Below are positions 17,451-26,730 of a stretch of 64,000 bases of DNA, piece after piece; position 1 is the first letter of the stretch, and every line of letters begins with the position of its first letter. This stretch comes from JANRKH01 sp964351245 (GTDB lineage Bacteria > Pseudomonadota > Alphaproteobacteria > Rickettsiales > Rickettsiaceae): positions 1-64,000 of the forward strand of contig CAYGNF010000002.1 in NCBI GenBank assembly GCA_964351245.1, in the 5' to 3' direction. A program made the translations under genes and the position numbers. The notes beneath the pieces are model-generated. The model saw only the letters and a program-made list of their open reading frames with translations, ran no database searches and had not been told where the DNA came from.

Positions 17451-18545
17451 ATGGGGCTCAAATGCGGAATAGTTGGTCTCCCGAATGTTGGTAAATCTAC
17501 ATTATTTAATGCGCTCACTTCAAGCAAAAATGCTGCTGCTGCAAATTTTCCCTTTTGTACAATTGAACCTAATTCTGGTCTTGTTCATGTGCCGGACGAA
17601 AGATTAAGCGCCTTAGCAAGTATAGCCTGTTCGGCAAAAATCCTTCCTGCTATTATTGAATTTGTTGATATTGCAGGACTTGTTAAAGGCGCAAGTAAAG
17701 GAGATGGGCTTGGTAATAAATTTCTAAGTCATATACGTGAGGTCGATGCGATTATTCATGTACTACGATGCTTTGATCATGATGATATAATTCATGTGCA
17801 CGGTAAAGTAGACCCTATTTTTGATGCAGATATTATCGAAACAGAGCTTATTTTATCAGATCTTGAGTCAGTGGAAAGAAGATTGAAAGCCTCGAAAAAA
17901 AAAGGTAGCACAGATAGTATGCCTACTGGTTACTGCGAAGCGCTGGAAATAGTATATCAAACACTCGCCGAAGGTAACCCAGCAAGAATTCTTAAGAATC
18001 AGATAGGAAAGGGATTATTATCTTCTTTGCAAATTATCACTTCAAAGCCAGTATTATATGTATGCAATGTGCTAGAAGATGATGCTAGCTCAGGTAATGC
18101 TTACACAAAGCTGGTCGCAAAAAAAGCAGAGAATGAAGGCGCTAAATCTATAGTTATTTCTTCTCAGATAGAAGAGGAGATAGCTCAGCTAACTTCTTTA
18201 GAAGATAGGGATGAGTTTTTAAAAGAAATAGGTTTAAGCGCAACTGGCCTTAGCAAAATAATCAAAGAAGGATATTCTTTATTAGACTTAAAAAGCTATT
18301 TTACAGTTGGTCCTAAAGAAACCAGGGCATGGACATTTCCTGATGGAGTTTTAGCGCCCGGAGCAGCTGGAATAATTCATACCGATTTTGAAAAAGGTTT
18401 TATTAGAGCCGAAGTGATTAATTATGAAGATTATATATCGCTCAAAGGAGAGGCTAAAGCTAAAGAGATGGGCAAAATGAGACTCGAAGGGAAGGAGTAT
18501 AAAGTGCAAGATGGGGATGTAATCCACTTTAGATTTAATGTTTAA
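17451..18545 (+). CDS. ychF: Redox-regulated ATPase YchF (Obg-related)
   Basis: A 364-residue P-loop protein of the OLA1/YchF group that prefers ATP to GTP and associates with ribosomes. The G1 motif GLPNVGKST is at 9-17, FVDIAGLVKGASKGDGLGN forms G3 and the following loop, and the C-terminus is a TGS domain (SYFTVGPKETRAWTF, ending DGDVIHFRFNV). Length and motif order are standard. It lies 7 bp after bamD and 14 bp before the MFS gene. Confidence 0.96.
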   Translation: MGLKCGIVGLPNVGKSTLFNALTSSKNAAAANFPFCTIEPNSGLVHVPDERLSALASIACSAKILPAIIEFVDIAGLVKGASKGDGLGNKFLSHIREVDAIIHVLRCFDHDDIIHVHGKVDPIFDADIIETELILSDLESVERRLKASKKKGSTDSMPTGYCEALEIVYQTLAEGNPARILKNQIGKGLLSSLQIITSKPVLYVCNVLEDDASSGNAYTKLVAKKAENEGAKSIVISSQIEEEIAQLTSLEDRDEFLKEIGLSATGLSKIIKEGYSLLDLKSYFTVGPKETRAWTFPDGVLAPGAAGIIHTDFEKGFIRAEVINYEDYISLKGEAKAKEMGKMRLEGKEYKVQDGDVIHFRFNV

Positions 18546-18559
18546 TATGGATAGAATAA

Positions 18560-19762
18560 ATGATAAGGCTATGCATTCTTTTTGCTTTATTTGCTCTATC
18601 TCAATCCACAGAGACTGCTTACACTACCTGCTTACCCAAGATTTCTTCAGATTTAAATGCAAGCCCATCTGAGGTACAAAGCGGCTCTAGTATATATTTT
18701 TATGGCTTTGCTACCGGTATATTTTGTTTTGGAGGTATATCAGATATTATAGGAAGGAGGCCAGTAATATTAATAGGCCTGAGTATTTTTGTAATAGCCA
18801 ATATATTTATATATTTCACTGATAATATCACAATTTTACTAATACTACGATATATCCAGGCGTTTGGGGCAAGTGTAGGATCTGTTGGCGCTCAAACTAT
18901 GGCCAGAGATTTATATTCTGGACCTCAGCTTTCTAAATTATACGCATCTTTTGCAGCCGGGCTTGCCATCATGCCCTCCATATCATCTTTTATCGCTGGT
19001 AATATTTTAGAGCAATTTGGGTGGAGAATCGTTTTTATTTATCTAGTGTGTATATTTAGTATATTACTCATTATGTGCATACTATACTTAGCAGAGACAT
19101 TAGATCTGAAGAATACAAAAAAACGAGCTGATTATAAAGGCGTTTTCCTTACCATGTTATTTGATAAAAAGATATTATGCTTTGGATTTATGATCGGCAT
19201 ATTCAATGGTATCATGTACGGGCTTTATATCGAAGCGCCATTTATCTTCATGCATCATCTATCTATTAGCCCTGCAGATTATGGTTCTATTATATTGATG
19301 CAAGGAATTAGCGCGGCTTTTGGCAGTATTATATGTCTACAATTGCAAGCACTCGGGGTTAAAGGTGCAATACTCAAAAGACAAGGTATTATAATCAGCA
19401 TAATCAGTTGCAGTTCATTTGTTATTACAGCATTGTTATGGGATAATCATCTTATCTCTAATATAGATGCAGCCTGCTCCATTATAACATGCATGATGAT
19501 GCAATCATTTAGCTACGCTATCGTTATGCCACTTGTTCTAAGATATGCGCTTGAAGATTATACAAAAACAAATGGTACTGGTGGATCCATTTTTGGCACA
19601 TATTATTATTCTATTATAGCTACCATCAATGTGATTACCACTTATCTACATGACACTAATATACTAAAAGTCTCGTTATTTTTTTTGATCGGTAGTATGA
19701 TAGCATTAGTATTAGACTATATTGCCGGTAGAACTCATTCCCTCAGCAGAGGAGTTGCGTAA
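18560..19762 (+). CDS. MFS transporter, Bcr/CflA drug-resistance type
   Basis: A 400-residue, 12-segment transporter. TAYTTCLPKISSDLNASPSE near the N-terminus, GGISDIIGRRPVILIG (motif A, about 59-74), and RYIQAFGASVGSVGAQTMARDLY (about 95-117) fit the Bcr/CflA subfamily of drug:H+ antiporters. It ends the bamD-ychF operon at a 14-bp spacing. The natural substrate is unknown; a metabolite or host compound is as likely as a drug. Confidence 0.82.
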   Translation: MIRLCILFALFALSQSTETAYTTCLPKISSDLNASPSEVQSGSSIYFYGFATGIFCFGGISDIIGRRPVILIGLSIFVIANIFIYFTDNITILLILRYIQAFGASVGSVGAQTMARDLYSGPQLSKLYASFAAGLAIMPSISSFIAGNILEQFGWRIVFIYLVCIFSILLIMCILYLAETLDLKNTKKRADYKGVFLTMLFDKKILCFGFMIGIFNGIMYGLYIEAPFIFMHHLSISPADYGSIILMQGISAAFGSIICLQLQALGVKGAILKRQGIIISIISCSSFVITALLWDNHLISNIDAACSIITCMMMQSFSYAIVMPLVLRYALEDYTKTNGTGGSIFGTYYYSIIATINVITTYLHDTNILKVSLFFLIGSMIALVLDYIAGRTHSLSRGVA

Positions 19763-19889
19763 AACTGGCCACTCTTATATTGATAGAGATACGATAAAAT
19801 AAAGATTATGTTGCTATGCATATTCCAAGATTTAGTATAATCATACACTACAAAACCTTTGTGTTATGTATATTTTTATATGAGTTATT

Positions 19890-20357
19890 ATGAAGTGCCC
19901 TTTTTGCCAGCATACCAATACATCAGTTAAAGATTCCCGAACGACACTGAATGACGAGAATGTTCGCAGAAGAAGAGCTTGTGATAATTGTCATGCTAAA
20001 TTTTCTACTATTGAACGTCCTGTATTGAAAGAGTTATTTGTAATCAAAAGGTCAGGTTTCAAAAAGCCCTTTGAGAGCCAAAAAATATACAGCTCAGTTA
20101 GCGCCGCTTTAAGAAAAAGATATGCAAATGATGAAGAGATCCACAAAATTGTCAATCGTATTTGCATGGTACTACAATCACAACAAGAAAAAGAGATCGC
20201 AACAAGAAAAATTGGGGATATGATCCTAGAGGAGTTAGCAAAAGTAGATGAAGTTGCCTATATTCGTTTTGCCTCTGTATATAAGGACTTTGCTACTGCT
20301 AAAGATTTTTCTCAATTCATCAATTATATTAAAACATCCAAAAATAAGGCTACTTGA
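19890..20357 (+). CDS. nrdR: Transcriptional repressor NrdR
   Basis: A 155-residue regulator of ribonucleotide reductase genes. The N-terminal zinc ribbon has Cys3, Cys6, Cys31 and Cys34 (MKCPFC and RACDNC), and the ATP-cone domain runs from about 49 to 139 (LFVIKRSGFKKPFESQKIY onward). It is alone between the MFS gene and the convergent secG. The expected target sites, the NrdR boxes before nrd genes, would lie outside this window. Confidence 0.95.
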   Translation: MKCPFCQHTNTSVKDSRTTLNDENVRRRRACDNCHAKFSTIERPVLKELFVIKRSGFKKPFESQKIYSSVSAALRKRYANDEEIHKIVNRICMVLQSQQEKEIATRKIGDMILEELAKVDEVAYIRFASVYKDFATAKDFSQFINYIKTSKNKAT

Positions 20358-20364
20358 ATCGATA

Positions 20365-20400
20365 GAAAATAGAGCAAATGCTCATCATATTTCCTATTTT
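20365..20400 (+). terminator. Weak hairpin between convergent nrdR and secG
   Basis: AAAATAG (20366-20372) pairs with CTATTTT (20394-20400), followed by one more T. An internal palindrome GAGCA-AA-TGCTC lies near 20372-20383. It sits just after the nrdR stop. The stem is AT-rich and only a modest terminator; it may work for both strands. Confidence 0.25.
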
Positions 20401-20480
20401 TGAATGACTGATTTTAGCCTGATGGTAAATAGCGCCTCTAGAATTTTCTAAATTACTTAAAGTGCTGAGAGATTGCTGGT

Positions 20481-20807
20481 TTATTTACTAGTATTATTAT
20501 TATTCATCTCGTCTACAGCATCGCGGCCCTCCTCTACTATTGTATCAATACTAGATTTGATTACCTCATTATGCATAGCTACTTTCGAAGAGAGATTTGA
20601 AAGAACTATTGAGTTTAAAAGAAAAAATGCAGCAAGGACTATAGTCACGTTGGTTAGAAAATTTGTAGCAGACCTGGCGCTCATGATACCAGAATTGCCA
20701 CCGCCACTGAGGCCACTGAGGCTATCTGCTCCAGTTCTTTGGATGAGAATTACAATCACCAATAAAAGGGATATAACGATTTGTATAATGAGCAATATAT
20801 TAAGCAT
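20481..20807 (-). CDS. secG: Protein translocase subunit SecG
   Basis: A 108-residue membrane protein with two hydrophobic segments (about 2-21 and 53-71) separated by the Gly/Ser-rich loop GADSLSGLSGGGNSGIMSAR, the standard SecG layout, and a short acidic/Asn-rich tail. SecG helps SecYE-SecA export proteins. Its start overlaps the end of tpiA by 8 bp, so the two genes are translationally coupled. The tpiA-secG pairing is common in bacteria. Confidence 0.92.
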   Translation of the reverse strand: MLNILLIIQIVISLLLVIVILIQRTGADSLSGLSGGGNSGIMSARSATNFLTNVTIVLAAFFLLNSIVLSNLSSKVAMHNEVIKSSIDTIVEEGRDAVDEMNNNNTSK

Positions 20808-21534
20808 AGTTTTTTATAATTTCTAAAAATTCTTCAATATCAAGAGATGCTTTTCCAATAAGCACACCAGAAAGATTTGGAATAAGGCTGAGTGCCGTCA
20901 CGTTCTCTTTATTGACTGACCCACCATATATTATTTTGGGGTTTTTTGCAACTCTGTAAATCATCTCCTCAATTAAACTAATCGCTTCTTCTATTGCTTT
21001 ATTAGAGGCGCTTACGCCAGAACCAATAGCCCAAAGGGGTTCGTAAGCAATCATAAACTCATTATTATTTAGTACTGAATCTTCGATCGAGAAAAAAGCC
21101 TCTTCTATTTGCGACTGCAGCTCAGAAGCCCACGCTCCTTGGCTCCTTGCCTCCATTTTTTCTCCTATACAAATAATAGGAGTAATACCAGCATGGATAG
21201 TGCATTCTATCTTTTTTGATATTAGATTATTCGGTTCAAGCCCCTGCTCTCTCCGCTCAGAATGGCCTATGATACAATAATCTACACCCACATCTTTTAG
21301 TATTGCAGCGCTCAGATCGCCTGTGTAGGCACCGTACTTGAACTTATGAGGCGCAACATCTTGAGATGCAAGAAAGATCCCCCCCTCAGATAACTCCATC
21401 ATCTCCTTAAGGTAAATATTTGGCGGAGCAATAATAATAGATTTGTTGTTTGCTTTATCAAGGAGCGTTTGGCAATACTCAGCAAAAAAGCAATTTGGAA
21501 TATTCATCTTCCAGTTGGCAATTATATATTTCAT
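20800..21534 (-). CDS. tpiA: Triosephosphate isomerase
   Basis: A 244-residue TIM barrel that interconverts dihydroxyacetone phosphate and glyceraldehyde 3-phosphate. Catalytic residues are seen in NWKMN (Lys8), IGHSERRE (His) and AYEPLWAIG (Glu); the phosphate loop is GVLIGKASLD. It is complete. Rickettsia has lost this enzyme along with glycolysis, whereas several other Rickettsiales keep it for gluconeogenesis and phospholipid precursors; that helps place the organism. It overlaps secG by 8 bp and diverges from ppiD. Confidence 0.96.
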   Translation of the reverse strand: MKYIIANWKMNIPNCFFAEYCQTLLDKANNKSIIIAPPNIYLKEMMELSEGGIFLASQDVAPHKFKYGAYTGDLSAAILKDVGVDYCIIGHSERREQGLEPNNLISKKIECTIHAGITPIICIGEKMEARSQGAWASELQSQIEEAFFSIEDSVLNNNEFMIAYEPLWAIGSGVSASNKAIEEAISLIEEMIYRVAKNPKIIYGGSVNKENVTALSLIPNLSGVLIGKASLDIEEFLEIIKNYA

Positions 21535-21608
21535 ATATTACTTGAATATCTTGTTTATATCAGTATGATGTTACTGGTAATTTACCTGACTTTTTAGAAT
21601 CGAAAATC

Positions 21609-23087
21609 ATGTTTAGTAAGCTTAGACAATTGCAAAGCACCTTATTAGCAAAAATTTGCTTTGGGTTAATAGCATTAATTTTTCTAATGACTAGTGTCAC
21701 TGAATTAATCAGGCCTACTGGCGATTTCAATATAGTCAGTTTCAGAAAATTAAACAACATAAAATTAATTGACCTTAAAAGATCTGAGGCTTATATGCTA
21801 AGTCAACTAGATGGCACTTTAGCAAAAGGTGAAGTTATAGATGACCAAACAAAAGAGCAGGTGCAAGCATATGCACTTTCCATTCTGATTAAGAAAAGAA
21901 TGTATGAAGCATGGACCAATGATTTTGAGATCTCCATAAACGATAAACTCACCGCAGATTTTCTTAAGACATGGAGTATTTTTCATGATGAAAATAAAAA
22001 ATTTGATATTAATATTTATAAAAACTTTATAGCGCAGCTTCCATTCTCAAAGCAGTCATTTTATAAAGATGTCAAGACCGATATAGCAAAAAATCTTTTA
22101 GAAGGCTTGGTTGGATCAACCATCAGATTACCTGCTTTGTACCAAAATATTATAGCAGAGCAAGAGGCAACTTATAAGAATGCTGACATTATTCACATTA
22201 AGCTAGGCGCTCAAAATAATGCACCAATACCAGGGGTGAATGATACAGAACTTGAGAGTTTCTATCAGAATCATTCGTCTCAATTCAAGACTCCAGAAAC
22301 AAGAGCCGTAACATTTATTCTAATTCCTTATAGTAAGTTCCTTTCCTCTCAAACTGATGAAGGCCTAAAGATGAAAGAGGTGACCAAAGAGTTAAGAGCG
22401 ATAGAGGATTTAGTTGCTGGTGGGGCGAGTATTATAGAAATAGCAAAAAAATACTCTCTTGAAACACGAAATTTGGCGGGATCAAAAGATAGGTTCGCTA
22501 AAAATCCCAATCTAAGCAAATCTGTCGAACAAATATTTAGTATGGATCTTAAGGAAGTATCCTATCCTCAAGAAATGCAGGAAAGTAAGAGCATTCTATT
22601 GTTTGAGGTAGCATCTGTAGAACAAAGCAAGACTCCTGATTTAGTTGATATCAAAAAAGAAGTATTAAGAGCCTATTCTATAAACTACTACAAAGAGATC
22701 AATAAGAATTTATTCATAGAATTTGCGCAAAAAGCAAAGAATCAAAATTTGGCAAAACTTGCAAAAGAGAGTGGATACGAGGTAAAAAATATTACAGTCC
22801 CTTGTAGAGAAATAGCAAATGAGAATAAGAGCTATATAGAGCAACTCATCTCTAAATCGCACATACAAGAAGTTTCAGAGCCAATTTTTTTAGGAGATGA
22901 TGATGCATATATTTATAAGATCAACAATACACATTTAGATAAAGCACTACTTCATAAAATACAACCTAAGGCAATTAGTGCTGCTACAGATGATCTGAAA
23001 AATTTATTTACAGAAGAAATAATAAAATATTATTACTCTATGAATGAGCCTACTATTAATTATCAAATGCTTAAGGTGGATTTTTAG
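21609..23087 (+). CDS. ppiD: Peptidyl-prolyl isomerase PpiD/SurA-type membrane chaperone
   Basis: A 492-residue protein with one N-terminal membrane anchor (about 14-33, LAKICFGLIALIFLMTSVTEL) and a large periplasmic part. The helical SurA_N-like region spans about 45-200, and a parvulin-like domain follows (about 225-345, FYQNHSSQFKTPETRAV). The isomerase domain is divergent. The architecture matches PpiD, an inner-membrane chaperone acting near the Sec translocon. It is the first gene of the compact ppiD-lipB-cutA-unknown-dnaB run; lipB begins one base after its stop. Confidence 0.82.
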   Translation: MFSKLRQLQSTLLAKICFGLIALIFLMTSVTELIRPTGDFNIVSFRKLNNIKLIDLKRSEAYMLSQLDGTLAKGEVIDDQTKEQVQAYALSILIKKRMYEAWTNDFEISINDKLTADFLKTWSIFHDENKKFDINIYKNFIAQLPFSKQSFYKDVKTDIAKNLLEGLVGSTIRLPALYQNIIAEQEATYKNADIIHIKLGAQNNAPIPGVNDTELESFYQNHSSQFKTPETRAVTFILIPYSKFLSSQTDEGLKMKEVTKELRAIEDLVAGGASIIEIAKKYSLETRNLAGSKDRFAKNPNLSKSVEQIFSMDLKEVSYPQEMQESKSILLFEVASVEQSKTPDLVDIKKEVLRAYSINYYKEINKNLFIEFAQKAKNQNLAKLAKESGYEVKNITVPCREIANENKSYIEQLISKSHIQEVSEPIFLGDDDAYIYKINNTHLDKALLHKIQPKAISAATDDLKNLFTEEIIKYYYSMNEPTINYQMLKVDF

Positions 23088-23088
23088 T

Positions 23089-23724
23089 ATGCCAAAATGG
23101 CATGTTATTGAAGATACTAGCGAATATGATGCGGTAGTAAAATACATGGAGTCCTTAGTTGAAAGTGTAATAAATCAGAGTTGTGATGATACTATAATTC
23201 TTACAGAGCATTATGATGTTATCACCGTAGGTACAGGCACTCAGGACTCAGAATTACCAGACAATGTAGCGATCATTAGATCGGGCCGCGGAGGAAAAAT
23301 CACATTTCACGGCATAGGGCAAAGAGTCATATACCCCATCTTGGATTTGAGAGCTCCTCCCTGGAACAAAGACATCAAAAAATATATCAACTTTCTACAT
23401 TCTTGGATAATATCCACGTTAGATGAGCTTGACATAAAATCTTATACAAGAAATGATCATCGAGGTGTGTGGACTTATCGCAATCGTACCAATTCTGATG
23501 CAAAAATAGCTGCCATTGGAGTGAGAGCCAAAAAATGGGTTGCGTATCATGGTGTCGCTGTTAATCTTTATACAGACCTTGATGCTTATAAAAACTTTAT
23601 TCCTTGCGGGATTCATGATCTTGGTGTAACGTCAGCAAAAGAATGTGGCAAAATAATTGAATTTAAGATGTTTGATACAATACTTAAAAAGAATTATTAT
23701 ACAGAAAAAGCAAAAATTCAATGA
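23089..23724 (+). CDS. lipB: Lipoyl(octanoyl) transferase
   Basis: LipB moves octanoate from acyl carrier protein to the lipoyl domains of 2-oxoacid dehydrogenases. From ATG 23089 the protein has 211 residues. The signature RSGRGGKITFHGIGQRVIYP spans 64-83, the catalytic Lys139 is in DAKIAAIGVR and Cys173 in IPCGIHDLGVTS. An earlier in-frame ATG at 23044 lies inside ppiD and is unlikely. Its stop overlaps the cutA start (ATGA at 23721). SucB, encoded at 3.4-4.6 kb, is a likely substrate. Confidence 0.95.
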   Translation: MPKWHVIEDTSEYDAVVKYMESLVESVINQSCDDTIILTEHYDVITVGTGTQDSELPDNVAIIRSGRGGKITFHGIGQRVIYPILDLRAPPWNKDIKKYINFLHSWIISTLDELDIKSYTRNDHRGVWTYRNRTNSDAKIAAIGVRAKKWVAYHGVAVNLYTDLDAYKNFIPCGIHDLGVTSAKECGKIIEFKMFDTILKKNYYTEKAKIQ

Positions 23725-24056
23725 TAAAAGAATCTGGCGTTATTATTAAAACATCTACTAATGACTATAATGTAGCAATCAATATAGCTTCTGGTCTACT
23801 GAATCTAAAAAAAGCTGCCTGCGTACAAATAGAGGCAGTAGATAGTTTTTACATTTGGCAGGGTAAGGTTACTTCGGATAAAGAATACGTACTTAATGTG
23901 AAATCATTGCGCTCTAAAGCATCCGAGATTATTCAATATATAAAAGCCAGACATAATTACTCTTTACCGGAAGTGATACAGATTAATATAGATGATTGTA
24001 GTGCAGAATATCTATCATGGCTCATTCAAGAAACAAGAATCCAAATAGCAAATTAA
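23721..24056 (+). CDS. cutA: CutA1-like divalent-ion tolerance protein
   Basis: A 111-residue small trimeric protein of the CutA family. The start resembles VIIKTSTNDYNVAINIASGLL, with AACVQIEAVDSFYIWQGKV next, and the C-terminus has IKARHNYSLPEVIQINIDD followed by YLSWLIQE, the most conserved part of the family. It is named for copper tolerance in E. coli, but the biochemical function is uncertain. It overlaps lipB by four bases and the next ORF starts 1 bp after its stop. Confidence 0.82.
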   Translation: MIKESGVIIKTSTNDYNVAINIASGLLNLKKAACVQIEAVDSFYIWQGKVTSDKEYVLNVKSLRSKASEIIQYIKARHNYSLPEVIQINIDDCSAEYLSWLIQETRIQIAN

Positions 24057-24057
24057 G

Positions 24058-24300
24058 ATGAGCCTTACAAGAATAATAGCCAAATCTATAAAAAAAGAAG
24101 ATAGTACGTACTTTTTTGAAAATTATACAAATCAAGCAAAAGCTGTAATACAAGCATTACACGAACATGGGTATACTATAGTCTTAGAGGAGCCAAATGA
24201 TAATATGATAAAAGCGGGAGTCCTAGCTATAAAGCTTGGTGATGTAGACGCAAGAAAGTTAGCCAAGGATATATATCATAAAATGACAAGAGTAAAGTAA
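24058..24300 (+). CDS. Small hypothetical protein between cutA and dnaB
   Basis: I do not recognise this 80-residue, probably cytoplasmic protein. The N-terminal half is basic and helical; the second half has EEPNDNMIKAGVLAIKLGD and then DARKLAKDIYHKMTRVK. It contains no metal motif or membrane segment. It starts 1 base after cutA and stops directly before the dnaB ATG at 24301, so it is certainly in the same transcript and is very likely a real gene. The EPxxxMIxAG pattern suggests a conserved small family rather than a random ORF, but no function is proposed. Confidence 0.75.
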   Translation: MSLTRIIAKSIKKEDSTYFFENYTNQAKAVIQALHEHGYTIVLEEPNDNMIKAGVLAIKLGDVDARKLAKDIYHKMTRVK

Positions 24301-25758
24301 ATGAGCAAAGCAGCATTGACCAAAAGAACCGAACAGAACGATCAAGATGGATTACTGCGAATTCCTCAATTCAATATAGAATCAGAGCAGCTACTCATAG
24401 GTAGTATATTACTGAATAATGAAAGATTAAATCAAGTGGGTGATTTTTTAAAACCAGAACATTTTTATGAATCTCTTCATGGCAAGATTTATGAAACATG
24501 CTCATCTTTGATGGATAAAGGCATGAGCGCGACTCTGACTTCAGTAGATGCAATGCTTTGTCGTCTTGATGAGTATGTCGCAGTCTCTGGCAGGGAATAT
24601 CTCTCAAGATTAATGTCTTTTTCTATTGCAATAATCAATCATGCAGAGCATGCACGCTTGGTATATGATCTTTTTTTGAAGAGAAATTTAATAACAATTG
24701 GGGAGCAAATAGTCAATGATACATACTCATCTAATATAGACACGATATCTCATAAACTTATTGAAAATGCAGAAGCTAGTTTATTCAGCCTTGCCACTCA
24801 GGGAATAACTGAAAAAGGCTTTGAAAATCTATCTGCCTCAATAAAACAATCTATGTACACGATTAACAGAACTATGAAGCTGCCTAATCATATCACGGGT
24901 ACTACTACTGGCTTTATAGATTTAGATGCAAAACTATTTGGATTACATGATTCGGATTTAATAGTATTAGCTGGCAGGCCTTCTATGGGAAAAACCGCTA
25001 TAGCGCTTAATCTTGCAATCAACGCTGCTATGCATTACCATACAGAAAAAGACCCTAGTCAAAGAAAATCTGTTGGATTTTTCTCTCTGGAAATGTCCTC
25101 GGAACAATTATCTACAAGAACTCTAGCTATACATTCGGGCATTGATTCTACTAGCCTTAGATCTGGGAGAATTCAAGAATCAGATTACAATAAATTGCAA
25201 GAAACCGCGAGCATGCTATCAGATCTACCGCTCTTTATTGATGATGCTGGAATGCTTACAATTTCTGCAATAAGAACCAGAGCAAGAAGGCTAAAAAGAA
25301 AGCATAATCTCGGCGTTTTATTCATAGATTACTTGCAACTTGTCTCGGGTAGCCTCAAAAAAGAAAATAGGGTACAAGAAATATCAGAAATCACAATGTC
25401 TTTAAAGGCACTAGCAAAGGAATTATCCATACCAATTATAGCACTTTCTCAGCTGTCACGAAATGTGGAAAATCGAGATGATAAAAAACCTCTATTATCG
25501 GATTTGAGGGAATCAGGAGCAATAGAGCAAGATGCCGATATAGTATTATTTATATATCGCGAAGAATATTACCTATCCAGAAAAGAGCCAGAAGCAGGAA
25601 CAGATAAGCACGCATCATGGCTTGACAAGCTCAACAAAGTCCATAATCAAGCAGAAATAATAATAGCAAAACATAGGAATGGCCCTATAGGACAAGTTAT
25701 GTTGTACTACGACAGCAACCACTCGAAATTTGGCAATTTAGAAACCAGACATGCGTGA
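24301..25758 (+). CDS. dnaB: Replicative DNA helicase
   Basis: DnaB is the hexameric helicase that opens the replication fork. The 485-residue protein has the N-terminal helical domain (about 20-130, IPQFNIESEQLLIGSILLN) and the RecA-like helicase domain with Walker A GRPSMGKT at 225-232, a Walker B region (LGVLFIDYLQLVSG), and LSQLSRNVENRDDKKP further on. No intein interrupts the P-loop or DnaB-specific motifs. It is the last gene of the ppiD operon; a tRNA gene with its own promoter follows. Confidence 0.96.
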   Translation: MSKAALTKRTEQNDQDGLLRIPQFNIESEQLLIGSILLNNERLNQVGDFLKPEHFYESLHGKIYETCSSLMDKGMSATLTSVDAMLCRLDEYVAVSGREYLSRLMSFSIAIINHAEHARLVYDLFLKRNLITIGEQIVNDTYSSNIDTISHKLIENAEASLFSLATQGITEKGFENLSASIKQSMYTINRTMKLPNHITGTTTGFIDLDAKLFGLHDSDLIVLAGRPSMGKTAIALNLAINAAMHYHTEKDPSQRKSVGFFSLEMSSEQLSTRTLAIHSGIDSTSLRSGRIQESDYNKLQETASMLSDLPLFIDDAGMLTISAIRTRARRLKRKHNLGVLFIDYLQLVSGSLKKENRVQEISEITMSLKALAKELSIPIIALSQLSRNVENRDDKKPLLSDLRESGAIEQDADIVLFIYREEYYLSRKEPEAGTDKHASWLDKLNKVHNQAEIIIAKHRNGPIGQVMLYYDSNHSKFGNLETRHA

Positions 25759-25812
25759 ATTGGGCAAAGTAAGTTATAATAGTTTACTTCACTATTCATA
25801 GTTATATAAATC

Positions 25813-25840
25813 TTGCAACAAATCAAAATATCTATATATT
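25813..25840 (+). promoter_or_regulatory. Promoter of tRNA-Ala
   Basis: TTGCAA (25813-25818), a 16-bp spacer, and TATATT (25835-25840). Initiation would fall a few bases before the mature 5' end at 25852, which is usual for a tRNA gene. Confidence 0.45.
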
Positions 25841-25851
25841 TCTTTTGGCGT

Positions 25852-25927
25852 GGGGTCATAGCTCAGTTGGTAGAGCGTTTGAATGGCATTCAAAAGGTCC
25901 GGGGTTCGATTCCCCGTGGCTCCACCA
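25852..25927 (+). tRNA. tRNA-Ala (GGC)
   Basis: A full 76-nt cloverleaf with encoded CCA. The acceptor stem pairs GGGGTCA with TGGCTCC and includes the G3:U70 wobble pair that identifies alanine tRNAs. The D loop contains AGTTGGTAGA and the T loop GTTCGATTC. The anticodon stem TTTGA/TCAAA holds the loop ATGGCAT with anticodon GGC at 25885-25887, reading GCC and GCU. No intron. It stands between dnaB and rpe. Confidence 0.97.
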
Positions 25928-25965
25928 TTTTACTTATATATTTCTAATTAGTAAATAAGATACTT

Positions 25966-26622
25966 ATGGACACAGATGTCAAAATCTCAGCATCTATTTT
26001 ATCTGCAGATCTTGGAAATCTAGAGGCGGAAATAAAGAAAATCTGTGCATCACAGTGTGATTTTGTGCATATAGATGTTATGGATGGGCATTTTGTGCCG
26101 AATTTGACATTCGGACCTCAAATAATCAAACAACTTAAGCCTTATTCAAAGCTAAAATTTGATGTACATATGATGGTGAGTAATCCTGAAAACTCGTATA
26201 TGCAATATATAGAGGCCGGTGCCGATATTCTAACATTTCATATAGAGGCGTGCTCCAGGCCACTTGATCTTATTAAAGCAATACAAAGTAATGGATGCGG
26301 TGCCGGTATATCTATCAAACCACAAACAAATATCAATGCATTATCTGAGATCATTAATAATATAGATTTAGTATTAATCATGAGTGTTGAGCCCGGATTT
26401 AGTGGCCAAAAGTTTGATAACACTATATTAAATAAAATCTCTGATGTGGCAAATATGACCGCTACACACAAACATAAAATTATATCAGTAGACGGAGGGA
26501 TTAACCCCATTACATCTAAATTAGTAACCAGAGCAGGAGCAAATATGCTAGTTTCTGGAGAATTTTTATTCAGGGCGCAGAATTTTCATCAAGCAGTGCT
26601 GGACTTAAAAACAAGCTCATGA
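25966..26622 (+). CDS. rpe: Ribulose-phosphate 3-epimerase
   Basis: A 218-residue TIM barrel of the non-oxidative pentose phosphate pathway. It begins SASILSADLGNLEAEI, with HIDVMDGHFVPNLTFGP (metal-binding His and Asp), HMMVSNPE, SVEPGFSGQKF (phosphate-binding) and ISVDGGINP. All catalytic segments are present and the length is standard. It follows the tRNA gene at a 38-bp spacing and is not obviously in an operon. Confidence 0.95.
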   Translation: MDTDVKISASILSADLGNLEAEIKKICASQCDFVHIDVMDGHFVPNLTFGPQIIKQLKPYSKLKFDVHMMVSNPENSYMQYIEAGADILTFHIEACSRPLDLIKAIQSNGCGAGISIKPQTNINALSEIINNIDLVLIMSVEPGFSGQKFDNTILNKISDVANMTATHKHKIISVDGGINPITSKLVTRAGANMLVSGEFLFRAQNFHQAVLDLKTSS

Positions 26623-26730
26623 TAGACATATTATATGCTTGCGCGATAGGAGTTTGCAATAGGTGTTTTTTATAACATGCTATTATATACATAGACTTTT
26701 TTCGCCTATTTTTGCTGCAACAATAACATA

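Noticed and set aside
20473..20826. Plus-strand ORF of 117 codons opposite secG
   Set aside because: It mirrors secG, which has a recognised sequence, two membrane segments and coupling with tpiA. The plus-strand product has no recognisable feature.
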